Positions 34,120 through 42,162 of a stretch of DNA of 64,000 bases are shown here, in pieces. Below the pieces are notes generated by a model. It did not search any database. It was not told the DNA's origin and saw nothing but the letters and a program-made list of their open reading frames with translations. The number at the start of each line of letters is the position of its first letter. The stretch's first letter is position 1. The position numbers and the translations under genes were made by a program. This stretch comes from Rhizobium leguminosarum (GTDB taxonomy: Bacteria; Pseudomonadota; Alphaproteobacteria; Rhizobiales; Rhizobiaceae): NCBI RefSeq assembly GCF_017876795.1, contig NZ_JAGIOR010000001.1, positions 2,692,501 to 2,756,500 on the forward strand. Direction: 5' to 3'.

Positions 34120-34593
34120 ATGTCGAGTTTCAGGAGCGCCGTTGTTTCCTTGCCGGGCAAGGAGCGCGTGGCGAGGACACCCTTTGGCGCGAGGATCGTC
34201 ATCCATGCCACGGCCAAAGAGACCGGCGGCGCGTTCGGGATGTGGGAAACCTTCACCCCGCCGGGTCATGGTCCGGCCCCGCACACGCATACGCGGGAGA
34301 CGGAAGTCTTTCGGGTCATCCATGGGCTCTACCGATTTCAATGCGGTGACGAGGAGTTCGATGCACCCGCGGGAAGCGTCGTCGTTCTGCCGCCGCATGT
34401 CCGGCACAGCTGGCGAAACATAAGCGACGAACCCGGTCAGATGTTCGGCATGGTGACGCCGGGCGGCTGCGAGCAAATGTTCATCGATATCGAGGCATCC
34501 GGCGCCGATACGGCTGCGAAAATCGCGGTGATCGAAGCGCGATTGGGGATCATCAACGACATGACGCTGGCGCTCGGATTGAAGAGCCCATGA
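34120..34593 (+). CDS. Cupin-domain protein
   Basis: The protein has 157 residues from the ATG at 34120, with GAGG six bases upstream. The cupin motif 1 is GPAPHTHTRETEVFRVIHGLYRF (two His and a Glu as metal ligands), followed by motif 2 GSVVVLPPHVRHSWRN. The C-terminal tail is helical (AAKIAVIEARLG). The function is unknown; many such cupins are isomerases, dioxygenases or ligand sensors. It is probably in one unit with the VOC gene. Confidence 0.75.
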   Translation: MSSFRSAVVSLPGKERVARTPFGARIVIHATAKETGGAFGMWETFTPPGHGPAPHTHTRETEVFRVIHGLYRFQCGDEEFDAPAGSVVVLPPHVRHSWRNISDEPGQMFGMVTPGGCEQMFIDIEASGADTAAKIAVIEARLGIINDMTLALGLKSP

Positions 34594-34909
34594 TGGGCTG
34601 ATCGACCATCCGCGGCCTTGCGTAAGATTGACCAACGGACCTTATGGGGCCGCGGCGTCCTCCAACGCTCCTCATCCTGCTGTGCGAAGCCCACAGGGCG
34701 GAGCCTCGAAATGCTCGATGGCGTCGTCATCGTCGGTGTCAGCGCCATGCATGCGGAGATCAAACAGGGCGCAGCGACGCTGTCGTTTTGACTGGCTGCG
34801 CCGGGCCGGGCGAGGATCGGGAGTGTCTGCGCCTGCATTTACCGGCCCGCGGCCGGCGCGAAGGAACGCCAAGCGGCTATTCTTGCGCTCGGCAATATAC
34901 TTGTGAGAT

Positions 34910-34942
34910 TGTATCGATATACATGCGATACTGCATGATGCA
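34910..34942. promoter_or_regulatory. AT-rich palindromes upstream of blh, possible repressor operator
   Basis: TGTATCGATATACA (34910-34923, 5-base arms) and CTGCATGATGCAG (about 34931-34943) lie 20-50 bases upstream of the blh start in an AT-rich, promoter-like stretch. In Agrobacterium and Xylella the blh operon is repressed by the ArsR-type BigR binding AT-rich palindromes at the promoter. The sequence match to the known operator is only general. Upstream, 34594-34900 holds no gene except a fragment resembling the dispersed repeat at 34670-34710. Confidence 0.45.
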
Positions 34943-34960
34943 GGTAGCGTGAGGGCTTCG

Positions 34961-36241
34961 ATGACATCCGTGAGGGTCAATGAGCTGATATCGGTGGCGG
35001 CGCAGCCCGATGCCGCAGGCTTTGCCGCTTTTGCGGCAGCCGGCTTTGCCGGCGTCATCAATGCCCGGCCGGATGGCGAGGAGCCGGGGCAGCCCGGCAA
35101 TGCGGCGGAAAAGGCGTCCGCCGCCGCCGCGGGGCTCGCCTACAGCTTTGTGCCGGTGAAAGGGGCCGAGATCACCGAGGCCGACATCCGCGCCTTCCAG
35201 CTGGCGATGACGCAAGCGAAGGGGCCGGTCGTCGCTCATTGCAAGAGCGGCACACGGGCGCTGACGCTCTATGCGCTGGGAGAGGTGCTCGACGGGCGGA
35301 TGCAGCCCGGGGATGTCGAGGCCTTCGGTCAAAACCTCGGGTTCGATCTTGCCGGCGCGCGCCGCTGGCTGGAAAAACGGGCAGGGCAGGCGGCGGGTGT
35401 GAAGGCCTTCTTCGAGCCCCGCACCTGCAGTGTGCAATATGTAGTCGCCGACCCGGCGACAAAACGCTGTGCCATCATCGACCCGGTGCTCGATTTCGAC
35501 GAGATGTCGGGCGCGACGGGAACGGCGAATGCCGACGCCATCCTCGCTCATATCGACAGCGAGGGGCTGACGGTCGAGTGGATCCTCGACACGCATCCGC
35601 ATGCGGATCATTTCTCCGCCGCGCACTACCTCAAAGGAAAGACCGGCGCGCCGACGGCGATCGGCGCCCATGTCACCGACGTGCAGGTGCTCTGGAAGGA
35701 AATCTACAACTGGCCGGCACTCGAAACCGACGGCTCGCAATGGGACCGGCTGTTTGCCGATGGCGACACCTTCGAGATCGGCGGGCTTAAAGCCCGCGTG
35801 ATGTTCTCGCCCGGCCACACGCTTGCCTCGGTGACCTATGTGATCGGCGACGCCGCCTTCGTGCACGACACCGTGTTCACACCGGATTCCGGCACGGCGC
35901 GCACGGATTTTCCCGGCGGCAGCGCGAGCGCCCTCTGGCACTCGATCCAGGCCATCCTGTCGCTGCCCGAGGAGACCCGGCTCTTTTCCGGCCACGACTA
36001 TCAGCCTGGCAGCCGTCACCCGCGCTGGGAAAGCACGATAGCCGCCCAGAAAAGCGGTAATCCGCATATATCAGGCATCGACGAGGCCGGCTTCGTGGCG
36101 CTGCGCCAGGCGCGCGACCGTACGCTGCCGAAGCCGAAGCTGATGCTGCACGCGCTGCAGGTGAATATTCGGGGAGGCAGATTGCCGGAGCCGGAGGGAA
36201 ATGGGCGGCGGTATCTGAAGATACCGCTGGATGCGTTGTAG
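34961..36241 (+). CDS. blh: Blh: bifunctional sulfurtransferase-like/persulfide dioxygenase
   Basis: The protein has 426 residues; the ATG at 34961 has GAGGG five bases upstream. Residues 1-110 are the DUF442/phosphatase-like domain with a CKSGTRA loop (HCKSGTRALTLYALGEVLDG), where the catalytic Cys lies. Residues 145-380 form a metallo-beta-lactamase-fold dioxygenase (DTHPHADHFSAAHYLKG, SPGHTLASVTYVIGD, GHDYQPG) like ETHE1. In Agrobacterium and Xylella, Blh oxidises H2S-derived persulfides under hypoxia. No adjacent bigR or membrane partner is present, so the usual operon is reduced to this gene. Confidence 0.85.
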   Translation: MTSVRVNELISVAAQPDAAGFAAFAAAGFAGVINARPDGEEPGQPGNAAEKASAAAAGLAYSFVPVKGAEITEADIRAFQLAMTQAKGPVVAHCKSGTRALTLYALGEVLDGRMQPGDVEAFGQNLGFDLAGARRWLEKRAGQAAGVKAFFEPRTCSVQYVVADPATKRCAIIDPVLDFDEMSGATGTANADAILAHIDSEGLTVEWILDTHPHADHFSAAHYLKGKTGAPTAIGAHVTDVQVLWKEIYNWPALETDGSQWDRLFADGDTFEIGGLKARVMFSPGHTLASVTYVIGDAAFVHDTVFTPDSGTARTDFPGGSASALWHSIQAILSLPEETRLFSGHDYQPGSRHPRWESTIAAQKSGNPHISGIDEAGFVALRQARDRTLPKPKLMLHALQVNIRGGRLPEPEGNGRRYLKIPLDAL

Positions 36242-36265
36242 CCAACGCAGGGAGCAGCGTTGCGG

Positions 36266-36425
36266 CGCGTGCTTCGAGGCTCCGCCCTCGCGGGCTGCGC
36301 ACCTCAGCATGAGGGAACTTGGCGGATGCCGCGCCCACGACAGCGGGAACGGGAGAAAGTGGCGCCAACGCTCACGAGCGCCGCATCTTGAGGTGCGTAG
36401 GGTGTCGGCCGAAGTCTCGAAGGAC
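36266..36425. repeat. Dispersed repeat copies between blh and the next gene
   Basis: GTGCTTCGAGGCTCCGCCCTCGCGGGCTGCGC...CAGCATGAGGG (36268-36317) and a shorter piece TTGAGGTGCG...CGAAGTCTCGAAGGAC (36385-36425). Both belong to the family described in the findings. Confidence 0.55.
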
Positions 36426-36488
36426 TAGACGGGGGTGTTCCAGTGGCTGCAAGCGGCGAAAAACGCCACGCGCGGTCTCGCCTGTCCG

Positions 36489-36812
36489 TCACTGATACCC
36501 CATCGACCGCAGCATCATATCCATGCCGAAGAAGCCGGCCAAAGCGACGATGCCAATCAGCACGCACAGCGTCCAGCCGACGGGCGTCAGCGTCTGCCGC
36601 TCCACGTTGCGATAGGGATGCCGATTGCCCGTTGCCAGGAAATAGATGCCGAAAACCAGGCACAGCCCGATGACGACGGTGGCGCGTGGCATCCAGGTGA
36701 TCATATCGGCGCCGAGACTTGCATCATGCAGCGGCAGCCAAACCGCCTGCCAGGTGATCGCGCAGGCCAAGAGCAGGCAAAAGACGCCGCCGATCCTGTA
36801 TCTTGTTTCCAT
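36489..36812 (-). CDS. Small three-helix membrane protein
   Basis: The protein has 107 residues from the ATG at 36812, preceded by GGGGAAG. Three hydrophobic helices are visible: IGGVFCLLLACAITWQAVW, ATVVIGLCLVFGIYFLATG and VGWTLCVLIGIVALAGFFG. The size and layout resemble TctB-like small subunits of tripartite tricarboxylate transporters, but no TctA lies near and the match is not strong. The function is unassigned. Confidence 0.55.
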   Translation of the reverse strand: METRYRIGGVFCLLLACAITWQAVWLPLHDASLGADMITWMPRATVVIGLCLVFGIYFLATGNRHPYRNVERQTLTPVGWTLCVLIGIVALAGFFGMDMMLRSMGYQ

Positions 36813-36930
36813 GGAAACTTCCCCGTTGTGACATCCAAAGTCCCGCTTCAGCTTATAGGCCGATTTTTGCAAGGAGTGGTAGCAGGAATGGGAGGGTCGT
36901 GGTTACGTTCAGAACCTGTGGAACGACTTG

Positions 36931-37890
36931 ATGATCAGTCTCGCCGTTTCGATCGGCGAGATCGTGATCCCGCTGGCGACGACGGCGGAGGCGGTCTCCA
37001 ACCGGCTGTTGGGAACGGATTTCGAGCTTAGCCGCATTCACGAGGGCATCGTCTGGGATTATCGGCTGAGCCGGGCGCTGGTTGCCGCCAGCGCCGGCAC
37101 GTCGCTCTCGCTCTGCGGCGCCGTCCTGCAGGCGCTGCTGCGCAATCCGCTGGCCGAACCCTATGTTCTCGGTATCTCCGCCGGCGCCTCGACGGGAGCC
37201 GTCTGCGTGATGATCCTCGGCTTCGGCTACGGTGTTCTCGGCCTGTCGAGCGGCGCCTTCATCGGCGCCGTCATCGCCTTTCTGCTGGTCGGCTTCCTGG
37301 CGACGGGTGCGGGGGGAACCGGCGAGCGCATCATCCTGTGCGGCGTCGCCGGCTCGCAGCTCTTCAATGCGCTGACCTCCTACATCGTGACGACATCGGC
37401 GAATGCCGAGCAGGCGCGCGGCATTCTGTTCTGGCTTCTGGGTTCGCTCAGCGGTGTGCGCTGGCCGGATGTCTATCTCTCGGTGCCGATCGCGCTCGCC
37501 GGCTTTGCCGTCTGCATGGCCCACGTCAGAGAGCTCGACGCCTTCGCCTTCGGCACGGATGCGGCCGCCTCGCTCGGCATTGCCGTGCGCCGCGTCCAGA
37601 TCCTGCTGTTCGGCCTGACGGCGGCGATGACGGCAAGTGTCGTCAGCATGGTCGGCTCGATCGGCTTCGTCGGCCTGGTCATTCCGCATGCCGCCCGCTT
37701 CCTCGTCGGACCGGGCCATCGGCGGCTGCTGCCGGCAACGGCACTCGGCGGCGCGATCTATATGGTCGGCGCCGATATCATCTCGCGCATCATCATCCCG
37801 CAGCAGGTCCTGCCGATCGGCGTCGTCACGGCGCTCTTCGGCGCGCCCGCCTTCGCCGTCATCCTCTATCGCGTGCGGAGAAGTGCATGA
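36931..37890 (+). CDS. FecCD-type ABC permease, N-terminally shortened
   Basis: The protein has 319 residues. The FecCD signature is clear: EGIVWDYRLSRALVAASAGTSLSLCGAVLQALLRNPLAEPYVLG, and further on GSIGFVGLVIPHAARFLVGPGHR. About nine membrane segments are seen. The usual first helix before SIGEIVIPL is missing: only MISLAV remains and there is an in-frame stop 48 bases upstream. A TTG at 36928 is the only extra start. Such permeases import iron-siderophores, haem or B12 with a periplasmic binding protein, for which no gene lies nearby. The shortened end and missing partner suggest a damaged or rearranged importer. Confidence 0.75.
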   Translation: MISLAVSIGEIVIPLATTAEAVSNRLLGTDFELSRIHEGIVWDYRLSRALVAASAGTSLSLCGAVLQALLRNPLAEPYVLGISAGASTGAVCVMILGFGYGVLGLSSGAFIGAVIAFLLVGFLATGAGGTGERIILCGVAGSQLFNALTSYIVTTSANAEQARGILFWLLGSLSGVRWPDVYLSVPIALAGFAVCMAHVRELDAFAFGTDAAASLGIAVRRVQILLFGLTAAMTASVVSMVGSIGFVGLVIPHAARFLVGPGHRRLLPATALGGAIYMVGADIISRIIIPQQVLPIGVVTALFGAPAFAVILYRVRRSA

Positions 37891-38651
37891 GCCTTATCAT
37901 CGACGCGGTGAGTTTCGCCGCCGGCGACACCGTCATCGTCAACGGCGTCAGCCTGACGTTGGCAAAGGGCAAGGTGCTCGGCCTGCTTGGGCCGAACGGC
38001 TCCGGCAAATCGAGCCTGCTGAGGCTGATCTGCCGGCTGCGCAAGGTCCGCAGCGGCGTCATCCGGCTGGGCGAAGACGATATCGCTTCTCTGTCGCGCG
38101 CAGCCCTTGCGCGGCGCATCGCCTTCGTCGAGCAGCAGTCGACGACCGATACGCAGCTGACGGTGCGCGACGTGGTGCGGCTCGGCCGCACGCCGCATCG
38201 CGGGCTGCTCTCGCCCTGGGGCGCGGAGGACGATGCCGCCGTCGACGAGGCCTTGTTGCGGGTAGCCATGCGCGACCGGGCGGGCCAGCTCTGGCAGACG
38301 CTGTCGGGCGGCGAGCGCCAGCGTGTCCATATTGCGCGCTCGCTGGCGCAGGCGCCGAGCGAGTTGCTGCTCGACGAACCGACCAATCATCTCGATATCC
38401 AGCACCAGCTCGACATTCTCCAGCTGATCTCGAAACTCGGAATCACCTGCATCGTCGCGCTGCACGATCTCAACCTGGCGGCGATGTTCTGCGACAGCCT
38501 GGCGGTGCTGCAAAAGGGCGAGGTCGTCGCCTCGGGCGCACCGGAGGATGTGCTGACGGAGGATATGATCGCCCGGGTTTTCGGCGTGCGCGCCCATGTC
38601 CAGAAATCGGCCGTGCATGGCCGGCATCATATCCAATACGTCATAGATTGA
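37887..38651 (+). CDS. ABC transporter ATPase (siderophore/haem/B12 type)
   Basis: The protein has 254 residues. The ATG overlaps the permease stop by four bases (ATGA). Walker A is GPNGSGKSS, the signature is LSGGERQRV, Walker B is ELLLDEPTNHLD, with a switch His in ALHDLNLA. The N-terminus and spacing match the FecE/BtuD-type importer ATPases. Partner of the permease above. Confidence 0.85.
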   Translation: MSLIIDAVSFAAGDTVIVNGVSLTLAKGKVLGLLGPNGSGKSSLLRLICRLRKVRSGVIRLGEDDIASLSRAALARRIAFVEQQSTTDTQLTVRDVVRLGRTPHRGLLSPWGAEDDAAVDEALLRVAMRDRAGQLWQTLSGGERQRVHIARSLAQAPSELLLDEPTNHLDIQHQLDILQLISKLGITCIVALHDLNLAAMFCDSLAVLQKGEVVASGAPEDVLTEDMIARVFGVRAHVQKSAVHGRHHIQYVID

Positions 38652-38753
38652 ACGGCCGGGAATTTCGTTCTCAGGGGGAGGCTTACTGGCCTTTTTCCAG
38701 GACTGGCGTATGATTTCCTGGGGCGCATGCGCCCGGTCGAACGGAGTTTCGCG

Positions 38754-39317
38754 ATGCTCGAAAGAAATCAGTTTCCCCTGCGCCCGGTCGTTCCCGGCTT
38801 CGCTGTCGCCTGGGTCGTCATCATTTCAGGTGCGAGCGTCGCTCTCAGCCTGCTTTTTGCCTGCGTCACGCCCTTCGTGGCCTTGGCGGCGGTATCGGCG
38901 GTCATTCTTCCCCGGCCGATTGCGGTGACGGCGGTTCTGCTGGCCTGGCTCGCCAACCAGATGGTCGGATATCTCGTGCTCGGTTATCCCGAGACTTGGG
39001 ACAGCTATGCCTGGGGTCTGGCGATCGGCATTGCCGCATTCGCCTCCCTGGCTGCAGCGCTCGGAGTGCTTCGTCTTGCGGCCGACCTCACCGTCACCAT
39101 GGCTGGCGCCTTCATGGCCGGCTTCGTTGCCTATGAAGGCGTGCTCTTTGCCGCAACGGCGATGCTTCCGTCAGGCGAGGGCGCGTTTTCGGCATCGGTG
39201 GTGGCAAATGTTCTGCTGATCAATTCTATTGCCGCGATCGGGCTCATCTGCCTTCATGCCGGCGCGGCGGGTGGCCGTGCGCTGGTTGCAAGACCGCCGG
39301 GACCGGCGCTGTCTTAG
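38754..39317 (+). CDS. Polytopic hypothetical membrane protein
   Basis: The protein has 187 residues from the ATG at 38754, with GGAG eight bases upstream. Six hydrophobic helices are visible (for example VAWVVIISGASVALSLLF, ATAMLPSGEG between helices). There is a Glu/Asp pair in a membrane-proximal loop (YPETWDSYAWG). I do not recognise the family. It starts about 100 bases after the ABC ATPase and could be linked to the same importer. Confidence 0.55.
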   Translation: MLERNQFPLRPVVPGFAVAWVVIISGASVALSLLFACVTPFVALAAVSAVILPRPIAVTAVLLAWLANQMVGYLVLGYPETWDSYAWGLAIGIAAFASLAAALGVLRLAADLTVTMAGAFMAGFVAYEGVLFAATAMLPSGEGAFSASVVANVLLINSIAAIGLICLHAGAAGGRALVARPPGPALS

Positions 39318-39431
39318 GCCTTTGTCGTAATGCACGTAGTCATCCATAACCGCTGCGCAGCACCTGCATCGCGTTTCGAAAGAGCAAAGAAAACCGCACC
39401 GACCACAGCAGCTTAATAGCCTCTGAGACCG

Positions 39432-39623
39432 ATGACCCTCTCACTGGCGGCTCTCGCGCGCAGCCACCGGGCGCCTGTCGCTCGCAAACTCAACGAGCAG
39501 GAACTGGCGGCGGTCGGCACTGAGCTGGCTGAAATGCACCAGGGACGGGTTGAGATCGTCGCCGGCAACGGCTATCTGGTTCCGACCCGCAAGCGGACCC
39601 TCCGCGAACGACAAGGTGCATAG
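39432..39623 (+). CDS. Small hypothetical protein, doubtful
   Basis: The ORF has 63 codons (MTLSLAALARSHRAPVARKL...). The distance to the next gene is only five bases, which would allow coupling. It is rich in Arg and Ala, has a weak ribosome site and no recognised domain. It could be a real small gene or chance. Confidence 0.3.
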   Translation: MTLSLAALARSHRAPVARKLNEQELAAVGTELAEMHQGRVEIVAGNGYLVPTRKRTLRERQGA

Positions 39624-39628
39624 CTCCC

Positions 39629-40552
39629 ATGATCCCCGATTTCCTCGTCACCCATTCCGGTGGCTTCCATGCCGACGAACTGCTGTCGAGCGTTATCCTG
39701 ACCCGGCTTTTCCCGCAGGCGCGCATCGTCCGCAGCCGGGCGTCGGAATGGATCACGCCGGGCAAAGACCGGATTATCTACGATGTCGGCGGCGTCTACG
39801 ACCCGGATGCCGGGATATTCGACCACCACCAGCGCGGTGCGCCGTTGCGCGACGATGGCCAGCCCTACAGCTCATTCGGCTTGATCTGGAAGCATTACGG
39901 CCGTGATTATCTCGCAGCCTCCGGCCTTCCCGAAACACATGTCGAGGTGGTGCATGGCTCTTTCGATGCCGGCTTCGTGCTGCCGATCGATCTGACCGAC
40001 AACGGTGCGCTCAGCCCCTCGGGACCGCTGGCGGGGCTGACGCTGCCGACGCTGCTGGAGACCCTGAAACCGGTTTTCGACGAAGGAGACCCCGAGGCCG
40101 ACGATCGCGCCTTCCATGCGGCTCTTGCCATTGCCCGCGGTTTCGTCGAGGCGAGGATTGCCCAGAGTGCTGCAAAATTGCGGGCCGAGGCGATGGTGCA
40201 TCGGGCAATCGAGGCTGCGGGGCAAGGGCGTGTTCTGGAATTGCCAAGAGGAATGCCCTTCCGTCCTGCCATCGTCAAGGCGGGCGCCGATCACCTGCTG
40301 TTCGTCGTCCACCCGCGCGAAAAAGATTGGTGCGTGACCGGCATCCGGCGTGCCGAGGAGGGCTTCGAGCTCAGGGCCGATCTGCCGGCAGCCTGGGCCG
40401 GTCTTGTCAACGGAGAGCTGGAGGCGGTTTGCGGCATAGAGGGTGCGACCTTCTGCCACAACGGCCGCTTCATCGCCGCCGCGAGAACCCGCGAGGCGAC
40501 GCTTGCCATGGCCGAGTTGGCGGTCAAGGAAGCGCTTTCGACCGGGGTGTAA
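39629..40552 (+). CDS. MYG1-family protein (UPF0160, putative exonuclease)
   Basis: The protein has 307 residues. The N-terminus FLVTHSGGFHADELLSSVIL and IIYDVGGVYDPDAGIFDHHQRG contains the His/Asp pattern of the DHH-like MYG1 fold (H-x-x-x-x-H-A-D and D-H-H). The C-terminal part ends with CHNGRFIAAARTREATLAMAELAV. In eukaryotes MYG1 is a 3'-5' RNA exonuclease of nucleus and mitochondria; the bacterial role is not established. Single gene. Confidence 0.8.
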   Translation: MIPDFLVTHSGGFHADELLSSVILTRLFPQARIVRSRASEWITPGKDRIIYDVGGVYDPDAGIFDHHQRGAPLRDDGQPYSSFGLIWKHYGRDYLAASGLPETHVEVVHGSFDAGFVLPIDLTDNGALSPSGPLAGLTLPTLLETLKPVFDEGDPEADDRAFHAALAIARGFVEARIAQSAAKLRAEAMVHRAIEAAGQGRVLELPRGMPFRPAIVKAGADHLLFVVHPREKDWCVTGIRRAEEGFELRADLPAAWAGLVNGELEAVCGIEGATFCHNGRFIAAARTREATLAMAELAVKEALSTGV

Positions 40553-40731
40553 TGGCAGATATCCGCGTCGGGTCCACCTGGTATCAGATGCGTTCAGGTG
40601 ACTCCAAATGTGGAGGCGATTGACTTGCATCCGCGAAGGACTAAGCTTTGAGCGATAACAACCACCACCCACACGCGAGAGATAATGGACGGTGTGAGTG
40701 GCTGGCGACCTTGAGGAGGATGAGGTTTGCC

Positions 40732-41121
40732 ATGGATTACCGTGTTGTTCTGCTGATTGGTGCAGCTGTGACTGCCCTTTTGTCCGGTAACGCCGGGGCG
40801 CAGGAGGGTGATGCGACGGCGGGCGCTACCGTTTTCAAAAAATGTGCGACCTGTCATGTCGCCGAGTCCGATACGAACAAGGTCGGTCCGTCGCTGAACA
40901 AGCTGTTCGGCAGGAAGGCGGGAACACATCCTGATTTCGCCTATTCGGCCGGCATGAAGGCGGCCGGCGAAGGCGGTCTCGTCTGGGACGAGACGGTGCT
41001 GCGTGACTATCTGCACAATCCGAGAGCGAAGGTGAAGGGCACGAAGATGGCGTTTGTCGGCCTGAAGGACGACCAGGAGATCACCGATCTGATCGCCTAT
41101 CTCAAGCAATATTCCCAGTGA
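40732..41121 (+). CDS. Exported class I cytochrome c
   Basis: The protein has 129 residues from the ATG at 40732, with GAGG six bases upstream. The signal peptide MDYRVVLLIGAAVTALLSGNAGA is followed by EGDATAGATVFKKCATCHVAES with the CxxCH haem motif, GPSLNKLFGRKAGT, and the axial Met in GTKMAF. The layout is that of cytochrome c2/c550. It precedes the oxidase operon by 145 bases in the same direction and probably feeds electrons to it. Confidence 0.85.
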   Translation: MDYRVVLLIGAAVTALLSGNAGAQEGDATAGATVFKKCATCHVAESDTNKVGPSLNKLFGRKAGTHPDFAYSAGMKAAGEGGLVWDETVLRDYLHNPRAKVKGTKMAFVGLKDDQEITDLIAYLKQYSQ

Positions 41122-41266
41122 GGTTGAATACTCCAAGTGACGGGTCGCGGCCGACGGCGCATGCTTAAATTGCGGTAATTGCCGATATTTTCTATCTGTG
41201 CGATAATAAACACGGTCTTTTTGCGGAATGCGGTTTCACGGTCAACCTGCTCGAGGAGGAGCGGAA

Positions 41267-42085
41267 ATGGCTGTCGTGCTGATCCTCGTCCTGATTGTCG
41301 TCGGCTCCGTGCTGTTCCATGTGCTGAGCCCGTGGTGGTGGACGCCGATCGCGTCCAACTGGACCTATATCGACAGTACCCTCGTCATCACCTTCTGGAT
41401 CACCGGCATCGTTTTCGTGGCGGTGATTTCGTTCATGGCCTACTGTGTGTTCCGCTTCCGCCACAAGCCTGGCAACCGGGCGCACTATGAGCCCGAGAAC
41501 CGCCGGCTGGAATTGCTGCTGGCAGGGGGAACGGCGGTCGGCGTTGCGGCGATGCTGGCGCCCGGCCTCATCGTGTGGAACCAGTTCATCACGGTGCCCG
41601 CCGATGCCGCATCGGTCGAGGTCGTCAGCCAGCAGTGGCTGTGGAGCTTCCGCCTGCCGGGCGCGGACGGAAAGCTTGGCCGTGCGGAGACGCGCGACGT
41701 CACTGCTGACAATCCGCTCGGCCTCGACAAGAACGACGCAAGCGGCCTCGACGACGTCATCATCGAAGGCGGCGAGCTGCATCTGCCGATCGGCAAGCCG
41801 GTGCACATATTGCTGCGCTCCGTCGATGTGCTTCACGATTTCTACGTGCCCGAATTCCGCGCCAAGATGGACATGATCCCCGGCATGATCACCTATTTCT
41901 GGCTCACGCCGACGCGGACGGGAAGCTTCGAGATCCTCTGTGCCGAACTCTGCGGCGTCGGCCATCCGCAAATGCGCGGCACCGTCGTCGTCGACGAGGA
42001 AGCGGACTACCAGACCTGGCTCGGGCAGCAGCAGACGTTCACCCAGCTTACGGCGTCATCGGGAGAGCCGCCGCCGGCAAACTGA
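41267..42085 (+). CDS. coxM: Cytochrome c oxidase subunit II (CoxM-like)
   Basis: The protein has 272 residues from the ATG at 41267, with GAGGAGGAG upstream. Two N-terminal membrane helices (MAVVLILVLIVVGSVLF and TLVITFWITGIVFVAVISF) are followed by the periplasmic cupredoxin domain. The CuA site is complete: VDVLHDFYVPEF, CAELCGVGHPQM. The loop between GAD..TADNPLGL is longer than in canonical CoxB, as expected in the second-oxidase branch. First subunit of the coxMNOP-type operon. Confidence 0.85.
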   Translation: MAVVLILVLIVVGSVLFHVLSPWWWTPIASNWTYIDSTLVITFWITGIVFVAVISFMAYCVFRFRHKPGNRAHYEPENRRLELLLAGGTAVGVAAMLAPGLIVWNQFITVPADAASVEVVSQQWLWSFRLPGADGKLGRAETRDVTADNPLGLDKNDASGLDDVIIEGGELHLPIGKPVHILLRSVDVLHDFYVPEFRAKMDMIPGMITYFWLTPTRTGSFEILCAELCGVGHPQMRGTVVVDEEADYQTWLGQQQTFTQLTASSGEPPPAN

Positions 42086-42122
42086 ACCGGCCGGAGGCCG
42101 CAAGCCGGTTTGGTTAACCCCG

Positions 42123-42141
42123 CAGCGGTCGTAGACCGCTG
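42123..42141. promoter_or_regulatory. Intercistronic hairpin between coxM and coxN
   Basis: CAGCGGTC (42123-42130) and GACCGCTG (42134-42141) form a perfect 8-bp stem with a 3-base loop, 22 bases before the coxN ATG. It could balance mRNA stability between the subunits. No T-run, so it is not a terminator. Confidence 0.5.
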
Positions 42142-42162
42142 GAAGGAAAGGGAAGAGAGATC

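Noticed and set aside
37338..38651. 437-residue frame for the ABC ATPase
   Set aside because: The first 180 residues overlap the permease in another frame. The ATPase family begins at the ATG at 37887.
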